Source of the DNA: Aquilaria yunnanensis | Lineage: Eukaryota; Streptophyta; Magnoliopsida; Malvales; Thymelaeaceae | Assembly (NCBI GenBank): GCA_039654915.1 | Contig: CM077597.1 | Span: forward strand, 41,080,001-41,144,000 | Direction: 5' to 3' | DNA: 64,000 nt | Shown: positions 46,907 through 59,660 of the stretch, piece after piece | Numbering within the stretch: position 1 is the first letter of the stretch | How the letters are laid out: each line of letters begins with the position of its first letter | Position numbers and translations under genes: made by a program | The notes under the pieces: model-generated | What the model saw: only the letters and a program-made list of their open reading frames with translations | What the model was told of the DNA's origin: nothing | Database searches by the model: none

Positions 46907-48323
46907 TGATGGGTTTCGGGAGCCAAACAGCGCAGTGAAATTTAATCGAAACTCTCCAGGATCCAAGTGAAACGGGGTAAACCGGGTGTTCAAAAATTTT
47001 CATACCTAATTTTCGGTTGAGATCTCTCATTCAACTGTAGAGTCGAATCACAAAACCTGAACAGTTGACGTGTTCAGGCTCTCTATGGTATCCACACGAG
47101 CCTCTCGGGATCACCACGCTTCCACCACGTCCCGGCCGATGTGTTTCTCTTGCGCTCGCAGTGCTAGCTTGTGTCCTCCAAGGAATTGCAAGAGAAGAGT
47201 GCAGCTGTCCTTTTGGGAGGCTAGGGCAAGGAGACCTGTGAATTTCTTACTAGAAGTTGTATTTATAGTGAGACTCAACTTCCAGGCCTAATAGGTTTCA
47301 AAGCCCTAATCCAATTAGGCTTTAATTTCGGGCTTAATAATGGCTCAACTATTGGGCCCATTATTAATACGAAATTCTTTTGAAACCAAAACCCAAATTA
47401 TTAGCCCATGCACTCTAATGATCCAAATAGCTCTATGTGTGCGACCCAATAGGCTCTTACCACGTTGGCAATGATCATAAATCACATTTATGATCATAAG
47501 CAATGAGCGGTGTCTAGCAACACATCATTGCTACCCAAGTGACAAGATTGTTGATGATTCGACTAAACCTTTATGATCATCACCGATATATGCCATTGTC
47601 CCTTTGTCCAAGATATCAAGACTAAGCACGAGACATGGAATGTGTCACTCTCGTATAGCCCAATCTTTGGTTTCTTGATTACCGAGTAGACCAACTTAAA
47701 CTGATGACATTGATATCGTATATCAACTCATCCGAGCATGGCCATGCATTTTTCTAAGTCTTACTCTACCAAGGGGCCCGAAGATATCACTCCCGTTACA
47801 TAGGAGGGACAAATCCCATCTTGATCATACAAATCCCTCCGCATGATATGTGACATACTCAATGACCTCCTTCAAGTTCACTCAGTTACGAGCAACAAAG
47901 GAAAGTATCAAAGTATGTGACTCACATGTAGGGAACCTTGATGATCTTAGGTCGAAGGACTACATATACCATGATCACTATGAGAATCACTTATGACACT
48001 CATATAACGATCCATGTAGTGTTCTCATGGTGGGTCGGTCCAGTACACAAGTTCTCCAACTTGTACCCATATGTAGACTACATATCTCATATTAGTCTCC
48101 AGATATGCTAGTCGTTATGTATTATTGCAACCCGCTCCACAATAATACTAAACCAGGGATGTTTAAGAATATCATTATTCTAGGGTTACAATTATGTTTG
48201 TTAAGTTACGCAGAAACAAAACAACAAACATAATTGCTAGATTAATGCCTTAATAAAATATCATGACTCAATGTGCAAAAAATACAATCATCTCATGATT
48301 GGCTTTTGGGCACAACACTAACA
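46907..48323 (-). mobile_element. Copia solo LTR in LINE, TSD TAGTC
   Basis: A 1417-bp LTR between perfect TAGTC copies (46902-46906 and 48324-48328). The first bases are TGATGGG (one change from TGTTGGG). It is close to the 5226-6641 copy, so recent. Confidence 0.95.
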
Positions 48324-51095
48324 TAGTCGACAGGAATCTTGATGCTTACAACTTAAAAGCTCTAGATGAGTGTAGAGGTTGAGTTAAAGAATCTCTTTTC
48401 TCAATAAGAGACTGAACATTAAATAGCTGATTCTGGAAAACTAGCTTGTTACACCCTAACCATGGAGTCCATATTGTGGTTATGAGATAGAATAACCAAT
48501 CAAGGTGCCACTTCTTATAAGATGTAAGAAGCTGATGGAGCTAGTTTTGAAAAGTAGGTGGATTCGATAATAAATGGTTTGGATAGAATTGACTCCAAAT
48601 CTGAAGAGAGACATGAAAACTCCAAAATGGTGAAATGCATCATCTTCTTCAAAATTATAATATGTGCATATAGGGCTTATGGGGCATCCATGATAAGCCC
48701 TAAAGGCTACAGTAGGGACAGCATCCATAAGACACTTCAAATGAACATCTTGTACGTGTGAGGAAGAGCCCAATAATTTCTTCAGAACAATGGAAAAATT
48801 AGGGTCTTGAGAAAGTCCATGTTAGCTGTGGGCCAAGTTGTTCTGGAAACTTACTACCTGGAACAAATGAGAAGCATACCCCTGTTTAATAGAGAAATGT
48901 CTAAAGGTGTTACCATTCGACTGAACAACATCAGGCCCTTTTCCCTCAAAGGGGGAAAGTACAAAGAGAATAGAGCTAATGATTTGTATAGGAAATAACA
49001 ATTGTAGAAGGTCCAAGTTCCATGACTGAGAATCTTGTAATTCCAAATCAGCCAACTTCAAACTCTTAAAGGAAGTAAAATTAGAGCACAATGCTCTTGG
49101 GATATCAGGAGGAAAGCCAGGAAGCCATTGGTCATACAAGACCCAAATAGACTTACCATTACCAGTAATCCAATAATGGATAGAGTCAAGGATATTTTGC
49201 TCTTATAAAAAACCACACCAGATTAGGGAAGCATTTCTCTTTAGGTTTCATTGCACAAATTGATTGAGAGGTACCATACTTGGCCATTAAAACTTTATAA
49301 ACAAGGGAGTTTGGACTACATAAGAAAATCCTTAAGAACCATTTTGCTAGCAAAGCTTGATTAAATAGCCTTATATCCTTTAGCCGTAAACCTCATGTAC
49401 CTTTGGAAAAGTTGTCCATTCTGAAGATGACAACTATGATGATCCTAAGACCCCAACCACTAGAATTTGATAATCTTACCTGAAAGGTTATCCAAGACTG
49501 TGATAGGGACCTTAAATAAGGGCATAATATAAACCGGAAAGGATGATGCAATGGATTGAGTTAGTGTTAATCTCCCAACATTGTTTAAAGGTTTATTCTT
49601 CTAGGCATTCAGCTGATTAACTATCTTATCCATCAAGAAGTGAAATGAGGAAGCCTTAAACAAGTTTGGGGAAAAAGAAGGACCGAAGTAATTTTGAATG
49701 CCATCATTAACCTGAAATGACCCAATATTACAGAAATTCTACACAAGGTCTTAGGGAACATTTTTTGTTGAATATCTATTCTAATTTAATATAGTTAAGT
49801 CCCTGACCTGCAGTTGTGGCTTACAATTAAAGGGTGTTTCTGATGGACATAACTGATTTAGTCAATGGTCTAAAGAAAAAGATATAGTAATATGTAAAAA
49901 ATAAATGATTAATGGAGGGACCATTTCAACTCGCCTTCAAACCCACCACTTGCTCTAATGATTATGGTGCTGATAAATTTGTAGATAGAGCCTTAGCAAA
50001 GAGAATGAATAGGTAAAGAGAGAGAGTTTCACCCTACCTTAGACTTGCCTGAGGGGAAAACCAATCTATGGTGCAGCCATTGAATAACACAGAATAAGAG
50101 ACTATGGAAACACACCAAAGAATAATAGAAAACCATTGCCCTAGAAAATTCATCACTTTTAGTACTTTTTCAAGGAAAAACCACTTGATATTGTTGTAAG
50201 CCTTCCTAATGTCTAATTTGACAACTGCCTTGAATCCTTTAGGGCCTGTGAAAGATTTGGATCTTTCAACAGCTTAAGAGATTTCATGGGCAATAATTGT
50301 GTTGTCCTGGATCTATCATTCGGGCACAAAAGCATTCTAGTATTTTGAAACCAAGGATGAGACAGTAGGCTTTAGTTGATTGACTGAAACTTTAGCCATC
50401 ACTTTGTACAATGAGGTGCATAGACTGATCAGGTAATAATCTTCAATCCTGTGAGCTCCCCTGATTTTGGGAATAATAGTGATATAAGTGTGGTTGATTT
50501 GATTGAGCAAAAGACCACCATTAAGGAAAGAAAGCATAACCTTTATAATGGAATCCCCCTTTGTATGTCAGTATCTTTTGAAGACTAATGGGGGCAAGCC
50601 ATTTTGGCCCAGAGCTTTAAGATTGCCAAGTTAAAATATAGCTTTACTAATTTCCTCCCTAGTAAAAGGGAGAAGAAGTGATTGTTTCAGCTCATCTGGG
50701 AGGACTTTAGTAATACAGGAACATATCACTGTTTGAGACGTCTCCTTATCAAGATGAGCAAAATGACTAAATGGCTAGGCATTATAAGACTGGATTCTAT
50801 CTTGAACAACATCCTCATAATATGTCCAAATCTCCTCTTCAATCTAAGGAGCAGTTGTTTTGGAACTTAGTTGTCTTGACCTAGCTGAATCATGAAAAAA
50901 TTTGGTATTGCTATTACCTAGGGCCAACCATTGCACCCTTGATTTTTGTGGCTAAAGATGCTCCTCGTCTACTAATAAGGATTGATATTGAGCCATAAGA
51001 GTTAAGATCTTAACTTTGTTAGAAGGTAGACTTGGAGAAGATTGAGCAAGGGTCAATCTAGCTGCCAAGCTTTCAATCTTTCTTTTTAGATTACT
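48324..51095 (-). pseudogene. LINE reverse transcriptase and zinc-finger region
   Basis: Minus strand: 50337-50537 gives the RT fingers (NHTYITIIPKIRGAHRIEDYYLISLCTSLYKVMAK). About 50000-50250 gives the palm (KAVVKLDIRKAYNNIKWFF, FNGCTIDWF, GETLSLYLFILFAKAL). The F-ADD active-site strand reads FFTYYYIFFF near 49887-49895, so the two catalytic Asp are lost. 48822-49139 is the ORF2 C-terminal region (SFKSLKLADLELQDSQSWNLDLLQLLFP) and 48480-48773 the zinc-finger-like region. Many stops. Confidence 0.85.
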
Positions 51096-53800
51096 TGACA
51101 CGACCCTTCATGGGCCTGCCCAGGAAGCTTGTGGGAACTTGTCCCACATTAGTCACAATTGGCTAATTGATTACGTGAGCACTAGTTAAAACCTTATGCT
51201 TCTAGTTATTTAATCCTACTATGCAATCATGCATGAGTTTATGCTTTGAATTAATCAATACATAAAGAAATGGTACTTGAAACATTGCCATGGCATATTT
51301 TAATAAAAACAAATATCAAAACTATCAAATCATTCAAAGCAATTAGGTGGAATTAACTACACATAATCAATTATGTGCAAGCATCCAAACAAGAGTAGAC
51401 TGTGCTTGCACCCAAAAGCGACTCTAGAGTAAACTACTCAACATGACCATTGGAGGCAAACTAGTGTATAAGAGCTATGCACTAAATGACTGTACTGAGA
51501 TCTAGAACCAAGCTTCCACCTTAGGGCAAACTCCTAGTGGCAAGCTTCGTAAGCCCTCCATTGTGCTTCACTGGCCTCTGTAGGCCAAAAAGATGACTGT
51601 AGTTAGTACCATAACTTAACCAACAAGTAACCTATAAACTAGAATCATAAAGATTCAAATAAACCAAATACCTGCTCATAAGCCTAGCTCAACAACCCTC
51701 AATGGTTGTTGGCTCAACGATGCCCAAAACTGCACAATAAAAAGTAAGGGAGTGAGAATCAAAGATTCTCAATAAGGGGTCTTCAACCTGCAAGAAAAAT
51801 CCTGAGGACTCCTTATATAAGACCATATGTAACTTGCTGTGGGCTCATACAGCCTGAGGGTCTAATATATGCATATACCTAGGTCCTTTTGGACCTCTCC
51901 TCATCCTAGTTCTCCTCATGGGGCGTCACTCCATGCCTAGTGAGTTCTGGGCACTAACTCGCTCCTAGTAAGCCTTAGCTTACTAACTAATGCAATGTGT
52001 AGCCTTCCCTTAGTTGTTGTGCAAGTGAACATGGTGGATGCTCCTTGCTTGCACTATAAGAAATCTAGTAGGTGTACTAGGCCTCCACATAGTGCCTTAA
52101 GTCCTTAGACTTGACTAGGTCATGTGTGTACTAAGCCTCCATGCATTTAACCTACCAAGGATACACAAGGCTTTCACTTGTGCCTCAAGGCATAGCTTGG
52201 CTAGGCAACAAGTGCACTAACCCTTCATCCATGGTGCTCCCTTATCCACCATTACTTGGTTCACACTAATGGAGTGGTAATGATCATGGTTGGACTCATT
52301 CACTGGGTTCTTTAGAACCCCAACTAGGTGCACTAAGGTTTTCACATTGAAGCATCAAATCTAAAGTCTCAACTAGGCTTTCAATAGTACTAAACCTTGT
52401 ACCCAACTAATGGTGCTTTATTGTGGCCAAACATGCCTTTAAAACTTACCTTCACTTTGAGTTGAAATAACTTTGAAACTAGGCTACTTTAAGTGTAGTG
52501 AAGGCATAGAGGTGATAGTACTCCATCTTAGCTTTGCGTGGAATCTTGAATTACCTCAATTGGACACCTAAGGGAAAAGTTTTGAAGAAAACAAAACTGG
52601 GTGTCAATGTTGTCTCGGTGACTCGTCGCCAACTGTGGCAACTCGTCACCACAGTTGTTGACGTTCTGCTAATTTCTGAGGTATTTGTGACACATCGTGG
52701 GAACTCATATTGATTGGCAACACATGATCAAACCTAAGAAATGACTAGAAAACTTCCAGTTTTGCTGCTATGAACTTTGAACACTTTCCAAACATATCAA
52801 ACATGCATGGATAGCCTTCAAACTTCACATACATGTAGTACACATTGCAGAGACCACAATGCACCATTTAAACCAATCCTATGGTGTCCATAAACACCAC
52901 ACAAATCTTCAGAAGCTCACTAGTCCAACATGTTCATAACCATCCACCAATTAATGCTGTTCATCAAACTATTTGAATTTAACAAGCAAACGAGCTAGGA
53001 ATGGCATCAATTATGCTTGAATCCTAAATCCCTTACCTCAATTACATAAGAACTAGCAAGAATCAAGTTCCAAAAGCTTCAAGGTTCAAGCGCAAGGCTC
53101 CACTAATGTTTCCTATGGTTCTACACAAATTCAACTTATAAGGCACCAATTCAAGCTTATTCAAACTAGAACCAAGCTCATGGAAGCTCAAGAAACCAAG
53201 AAAAATTAAAGAACAAAAAGTCCCAGCCAAATTTAGAGCTTACCTAACTCAAAAATGTGATTTTGAGCTCAAACCAAGCAACCCATGCAAAAACAAGCTC
53301 TTTTCCACTTGGGTTCTTCATGAAACTTCGATTTCCACCAAGAAGTGATGTTTTGGGTGAGATTTGGCTACGGAATTTGAGAGAAGGAGGAGAGCTACAG
53401 GTTTGGGAGGTTGGGGATGATGGACAGTGACTGCCAAAATCTTCAAAATGGTTTAAATAGCCAACTTCTCACTTAAACTCTTCAACTTCTTTAGTTTTAC
53501 CAAAAAGACCCCCATGGTTAAATAGTGCCACAAGATTTGACAATTTTGCCCAACTCTTTGGTTTCCTGTCATTTAGGTCAAAAAGATCAACTTATGAGCT
53601 TAAATACCAAACTTATCACCTCAGGGTACAAAATGACCATTTTGCCTTTAGTGACACTTAGGTGCCAAATTAAACTAGGAACCATCTATCCTTTAGATAA
53701 CTTACTTGATCTTGCTAGTTCACCTTTAATCAAGGCCTTTAAACTATGGATTTATGAACTTACCTTACCCACCAAGCGTTTCATTGGGAGGGCTATAACA
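51096..53800 (-). mobile_element. Family-X solo LTR 2, TSD TTACT/TTACC
   Basis: 2705 bp; on the minus strand it begins TGTTATAGCCCTCCC and ends GGGTCGTGTCA. Flanks TTACT (51091-51095) and TTACC (53801-53805) differ at one base. It interrupts the LINE between endonuclease and RT. A GT-rich tract with ggtgacgag motifs lies near 52610-52660. Open frames such as 53525-53830 are not genes. Confidence 0.9.
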
Positions 53801-54216
53801 TTACCAATAGAGGTTTTAGTCCAAGATTGAAGGGATGGAACCAATGTTGGACATTTAACTATAGCTGTATACATCTTTTACCCTTAGACTGGAGATTATT
53901 AACTGATTTAGTAATATTCTCACACTATGGGTATCTAGTTCAAAAGGCTTCAAACTGATGAGGCTGATGGTAAAACTTCATGATTGGAGTTGTATCCATG
54001 AGTAGAGGAGTAGGATCAGACTGTTGGATAGCTAAGTTAGTTAATTGAGCAATGGGAAAATAGTTGATCTAATCCTCGGAGCAATTCAACTTTATCAAGG
54101 ACTTCAAATAAAGAATCATAACGTTTTCTAAAATTGGACCATGTATAAGTTGGAACAACAAACGAGATTCTTATCAAGCTTAACTCCTCGATAAATGACT
54201 CAAGAAACTCTATTCC
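53801..54216 (-). pseudogene. LINE endonuclease C-terminal part
   Basis: 54037-54225 reads SFVVPTYTWSNFRKRYDSLFEVLDKV, the late endonuclease strand (FTWSN...LDR) of plant L1 ORF2. It continues the endonuclease at 56697-57190 on the other side of a solo LTR. Confidence 0.75.
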
Positions 54217-56696
54217 TGTTACCAACTCTGAGTGCTTCTATATAGTGATTAAATTTAGTGAGCTCAAGCCCTAGGCAGTCCATGTCCTGTAGGCCAAGCC
54301 GAACATGCACACTATGCTTACCTAAGTGGCCCTCTTGGTCATTATGCAAAGATGTGTATATTGGTCCAACCATCACACACATATTCACATACAATTTCAT
54401 CTAAAAGTAACAATGACAGTGAAATTCTTTATTCCTAGCCAATATGGAATTTGAATAAAATCCCCAAGTGCATGTACAATCATATGCACACATGATGTTA
54501 TTGGTGTGCATTTTATGTGTCCAAACTTTCACACCATGTCCAACTCAAATTCTACCCGTGTTTTCCTATGCCATAAAGGTTTTAAACCCTTTAATACACT
54601 TAAAACTTCATAGGGAAATAGGTTTGAGACATTAAATCCATCTAAGTTTACAATTATGATTTTACACTTAACCGGGTAGAAATAACCATATGAAAAGTGC
54701 TAAGCAAAATCAACCAATTTTGACAGGCCATAACTCTGGCCACAGGGAACCAAATCCAGTGATTCAAAATCCAAGTTATTCATATTCAAGTGTTCTAGAT
54801 GTGGTCAAAATTTCATAGCCAATGCTTTATTAAGAAAATTTATGGTAGTTGGAGTACAAGGTACCAAATTTTAGCCACTATTGACCAATATGCCCATAAA
54901 AAATATCATAATATTAATACACTCCATTTCCAGGTGCAAAACCCATTTGGTAGTTTCCATACATGTCTTATAGACCTGGGAAAACCATTTCGCTGAATTT
55001 AGAACCCTTTTAACCATCATTCATAAAAATGCCATCAAAACTACCCATAAATACCACGTGGGCAGCATTGTATACACACTTGAAGCTACACTCCATTGAT
55101 CCATATATCCTTGTCACACTACACATACAACATACCTGACTCATTTACTTGCATTTATTCACCACATACATGATAATAACTTAGTTAATACATACACTAA
55201 GCTTCTTGGAGAACTTCAAAAGCACTAAGCACTCTAGAAACTTGAAGGGACCAGTTACTGCGTAAGGCAGCAAGTGCCATTACTAAAAATAGCTAATGTG
55301 CTTAAAAAATCATGAGAATTTCCATTTTACAACTAGACATATGGAAGTTAATATAACTGAAATTTCACAGAAAAATTCAAGCTACAGCTATTAGTTTGAA
55401 TGCTTTCTTTTAGGTGCTTCTGAAATGGAAAGAAAGGGGGTAAGTCTCTTTAAGAAACTTAGTAAGGGCTTATCATTAGAAACTTGAATTCCCAGCAACA
55501 TACCTGAAATGTAAAGACATAAAAACACAAAAATAGAGTACATATACAAAAATTTGGCCATCCAAATGCACAAACAAACAGAACACAATCAAATACGATG
55601 CTGGCATTAATACATCATTAGGGTACTGCATAAACAATCAAATAAACAATATGTAATCTCTATGGCAGCACTCCTCAAGATAATGCTCAGTCTTAGGAGG
55701 TTAATTGATCTTATTTAGTACTAACTTGGGCTTTAGAAACCCCAAATTTCACTACCATAACAGAGCACCAAAGTTGTAAGGCCAAAACCCTAGGTGGAAT
55801 TTCCCCCTTAACCTAAACTTGGTTCATCAAGCTCTTGGCTCTCCTCCAAGCTTAAGGTCCTAGCTTCATGGATGTTTAGGCATTATTATTGACCAATAAA
55901 AATCCATGAAACCTAGATAAAATCCTTACCTTAGCTGTGAAGGTTGAAATCTTCAAGAGATACACAATAAACCCAAAAACTAGGGTTTTTCTCTTTCTTG
56001 TTCCATCTGATTGCCTTCCTTTGTGATTTCTTGGAAGATTGAGCTATGGTGGATATGGAAGCTTATGTATGAGCTATGGAAGGAACTCTAGCTGGTGAGG
56101 GCCAAAAATGACAAAGGAAAGGCAAGAAATCAAGATATTTTCCTTGGTTTAATTAGTTTAATCTTAACCCTCACTTAGGTCATTATAAGTTTGTCTTAAG
56201 CAAATACTTTTTGGCTAATATTTAGCCCACCTTTTTTACCTTAGAACGTGGAAATAAAAGGTAGGGATAATGCTAGAAATGGCCACCTTTGACCCTTGTC
56301 AATGATACTCCCATCCTTCAGTTATTTTTGTGAACAATTGTAAACCTAGTTGTCTTTGGTTCTGGAATAATAGCCTTTGTTTCTTTTATGCAATTTAGCC
56401 TCCAAAAATTGCTTCCATACTATTCAAATCCCTCTAATAGCTCTCTTTTAAAGTTGTAAAATTGAGTACCCAAGTCTTGAAAGCTTATAATAAAGTCCAT
56501 AGGTTACTTGTTGACCAAGGAATCTTTTGAGGTTTTCTTGAGAGTCAAGTAACCATTGTGTGGATCTTTTAAGGAGGTGTAGATTATACACTTTACCCCT
56601 TACATTTCATTCACTATGGGGAAAATCATGCTATATAGTGGTTTATAACCATTATGCCTTTATACTGTAATTTTCCCATTTGTTGAGGTAGTAACA
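54217..56696 (-). mobile_element. Gypsy-A-family solo LTR in LINE, TSD ATTCC/ATTCT
   Basis: 2480 bp, TGTTACCAACTCTGAG to GGTAGTAACA on +. It is homologous to the Gypsy-A LTR (16140-20044 net 2483 bp), for example 'tggccctcttgg...ccaaccatcacacacatattcaca' at 54329-54390 versus 16253-16318. Flanks differ at one base. It separates two parts of the LINE endonuclease. Confidence 0.92.
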
Positions 56697-57200
56697 ATTC
56701 TTAGACAAACATGTGCATTTTTACCTATTTTCTCAAGAAAAGATAAAGCTTGATTAAAATCTCCAATGATCATAAGTGAACTAGGATACTACAAAATGGT
56801 GGCATTTATTTTATTCTAACTTTGTTGCCTTTAGCTTATAATCAATTTTCCATATATACACCCAGGTACCCAGGGAATAGAACCATAGTAGCTATATGAA
56901 AAAGGACAACATTGGCATCCATGTGCAAAAGAGAGCTACCAACATCTGAGTGCCATCTTAGCCACAACCCACCTTTCCTACCAACTAGATTAACAAAAGA
57001 TGTGGACTAAAAACCTATACTGTCAAGCATACCAGACACTATATCTTTACTTAACTTGGTTTCCATTATATACAAGAGTTGAGGGCGATGCTTGAGAATG
57101 AGGTGATAGAGGTGGTGAATTATTGTAGGTTGCCCCATTTCAATAGTGCATGATGTTGCACGAAGCCATTCTCAGGATTTAGTGCCTACTCCTCTATGTC
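56697..57200 (-). pseudogene. LINE endonuclease N-terminal part
   Basis: Minus strand pieces: LYIMETKLSKDIVSGMLDSIGF (catalytic Glu in METK), NLVGRKGGLWLRWHSDV, LGVYMEN, and MIIGDFNQALSFLEKIGKN near 56710-56790 (the GDFN motif). Frames change between them. This is the apurinic-endonuclease-like domain that nicks target DNA. Confidence 0.8.
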
Positions 57201-58985
57201 CACAGTAGGCTTGTGGTCCAAGGAAGAAGGTTATGAGTCATTAAGGATAGAGCCTAGTGAAAGCTTAATGGCATGAGTTGAATGAGATAAGTCTGAATCC
57301 AGAACTTCTTGGGCTCCCTAAGCTAGCCCATTATTAGTTTGCAGAAATGGGAATACTGAATCTTTAGTGCTTGGATCTGAGTCTTCAGCTGGATCGTCTT
57401 CTATATCTAATCCATTGCCTAATTTAGGACCATGTTAATTAGGAGCTAGAGCATCATCAACCTGATCTTTGGGTAGATTAGGTCCCAACCAAACTATAGG
57501 ATGATCAACAACCGCCACAGCATTCTCCTGATTATTTAGGTCATTAATTAAAGCAAGGATCTCTTCTACCACCTACTAGTCAATATCATCATTAGGAGAG
57601 GACTAATAATGTAAAGCCTAGGCCTCCAAAACTCCTACTCTATGAAGAAACATTTGATGTTTGGCCACCACTAAAAACATTGTAGACTGATGAAAATGGC
57701 CCACAGCTTGCATCGAGCTTGTGAAACAAATAGTGAAATAATTGACCTGTATATAGTGAAACTCCGACACCTGCATCCACATAGCGATTCTTTTAAAGCT
57801 TAAGCAACCTGTGCAAGTGTCTTAGGGTAATGGTTCTTCAAGTGTCTAATACATCCATACTTGTTACAAATTTTGAAAAAAATTTCATATTTGAATGAAA
57901 CCCATAAAGTTCTTCCATTGATTGTTTCTTGTATGAAACCTAGAACAAAAGGTTGATCCATATTAAGGATAATCTTAAATTAGAGGGAGTGCCATCTATG
58001 TAGGCAGTTATCACTCATGTCAAACTTAAGAATTAGCCCCAACCTTTGTGCGACATCATGTGTCATCCTTGTATTTAAGTATTGAAAGGGAAGACTAACA
58101 ACCTGTACCCAGATGTTTGACTTTAGGAAATCATGATCTTCGACTCTTAGATGTGGCTGCAAGTAGTAGACTAGTATCTGGGCACCATCTATGTTGCAAA
58201 GAACTTCTCTTTCCATTCTCAGTAACATGATTAAGGTCTTTGTAAATTACTTTCTATCAATAATCTATATGAGGAGGGTCCTAGATAAAAAAGAGTTGGT
58301 TTGGTGAAGGAGGTTAGTTCTCGTAGTTGTGACCACCCCATGCCTGGGGAGGTAAACTAGAAAATAAGCCATTGTTGTAGAAGAATCAAAATGGTCTTCT
58401 TGACGTCTTTGTGGAATCTTATATTTCCTCTTCCAGGCATTAAGAAAAACCTAGTATAGTTAATGAAAGGCAGCAGAGGAGCCAGCAAAGCAGGCCAGTT
58501 GTTCACCACACAAGATCACCATAAAGCATAAGAACTGAAAGCACTATAGCATGAAAACACAAACTAGCTGATAAAACTTGAAGATTAGTTAGGAAACAGG
58601 GTTGAATTAATCAAGTAGATACCATCCAAGCAAAGCCCTCAAACAAGAAGCAAACCCTTATAAGAACTTTGACAAATCTCAAAACTTGATAGTAACTTTA
58701 GGTTAAGCGGAGATTAGAAAGCGCCTAAGTACCCCTAACTTGTGTTAGAGGGGCGAGTAGACTACAAGAAGGAATAGGGATTAGAAGCATGAAACCCATA
58801 GCTAAGCAGGATGGAAAACAAATTAAGGGATTGAAACACAAAATTTCATTCGCATAAGGTGCAAGAATTATCCAAAAAGGTGAATAAACCAAAAAACCAC
58901 CAAACTGAAAAAAATAAGTAGAAGTGGAGGATTTTGTGGAAGGAACAAAACTAGTTAGATGACAGAACAATGATAAAAAATTCAA
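57201..58985 (-). pseudogene. LINE ORF1 (DUF4283-like) and 5' region
   Basis: 57980-58228 reads EDHDFLKSNIWVQVVSLPFQYLNTRMTHDVAQRLG, matching the DUF4283/nucleic-acid-binding domain found in plant LINE ORF1. The region to 57200 would be its C-terminal part, and 58230-58450 (MPGRGNIRFHKD) its start. 58450-58985 is likely 5' UTR; its right edge is an estimate from expected length. Confidence 0.65.
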
Positions 58986-59660
58986 ATATAGAAGGGAATT
59001 TGGGAGTGTACGATATTCACCTGTATGCCTTTACCAAAAAAGTTTGCATAGCAAATGCTGCACTTCTAAACAAGGTCAGTTATTTGAGAGTTAGAATTCA
59101 AACTGTTTTATAAATTTAATTTGTATCTTAATTGTTTAGCAATTTCTGAACCATTTAAATTGTTAGTAGTTTCTTTTTGTAGATCATGTTTTTGTGACAC
59201 TTCAATGTTTTTAGGCTAGGAGCCGATATGCAATGAATTGCAAAGTTTTTAGACATTTCCAATGAAATAAAGGCTGAGAACTAAGTTGTAATGAGAATTA
59301 AAGGTTTCGGACATTTGGTGCAGTTTACCCTATAATGGAAAATGTAACAACATCCACTCATGTGCATAAGCAATAAGTTCTTTGTAGTGCAAGCTAATAG
59401 GTGGTAGAGGATTTAACTAAGAAAATGAAAAGTGATATCTTAATGAGCATGAGCAAGCTCGATTTAGATGGACCTGCATGCCAATATGGCATTCTTTAAT
59501 TAATTATGCCCAAAGCTCTCATCTTACCTCGACATTGCTATCTTGAATCTTTAGATATTGATAAAACTCTTCAAAAAGAAATTATCAAATGAAGTCAATC
59601 ACTTCATAATAGTACCTTAGAATAGGAAAGCATTTCCGATTTCATGATAGTTGGGTCTTT
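58986..59660. other. Unassigned AT-rich DNA
   Basis: No coding frame, terminal repeat or motif that I can support. Confidence 0.5.

Larger units (their letters stand above)
43867..58985 (-). mobile_element. L1-type LINE in five pieces
   Basis: Five segments (58985-56697, 54216-53801, 51095-48324, 46906-46485, 44113-43867) read on the minus strand in LINE order: ORF1 with DUF4283-like domain, endonuclease, reverse transcriptase, zinc-finger region and C-terminal RNase H, then a T-rich run on + (43867-43879), i.e. a poly(A) tail. Four solo LTRs separate the segments. Net length without them is about 6.1 kb, normal for a full L1. The 5' edge is approximate. It is fully degenerate. Confidence 0.88.
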
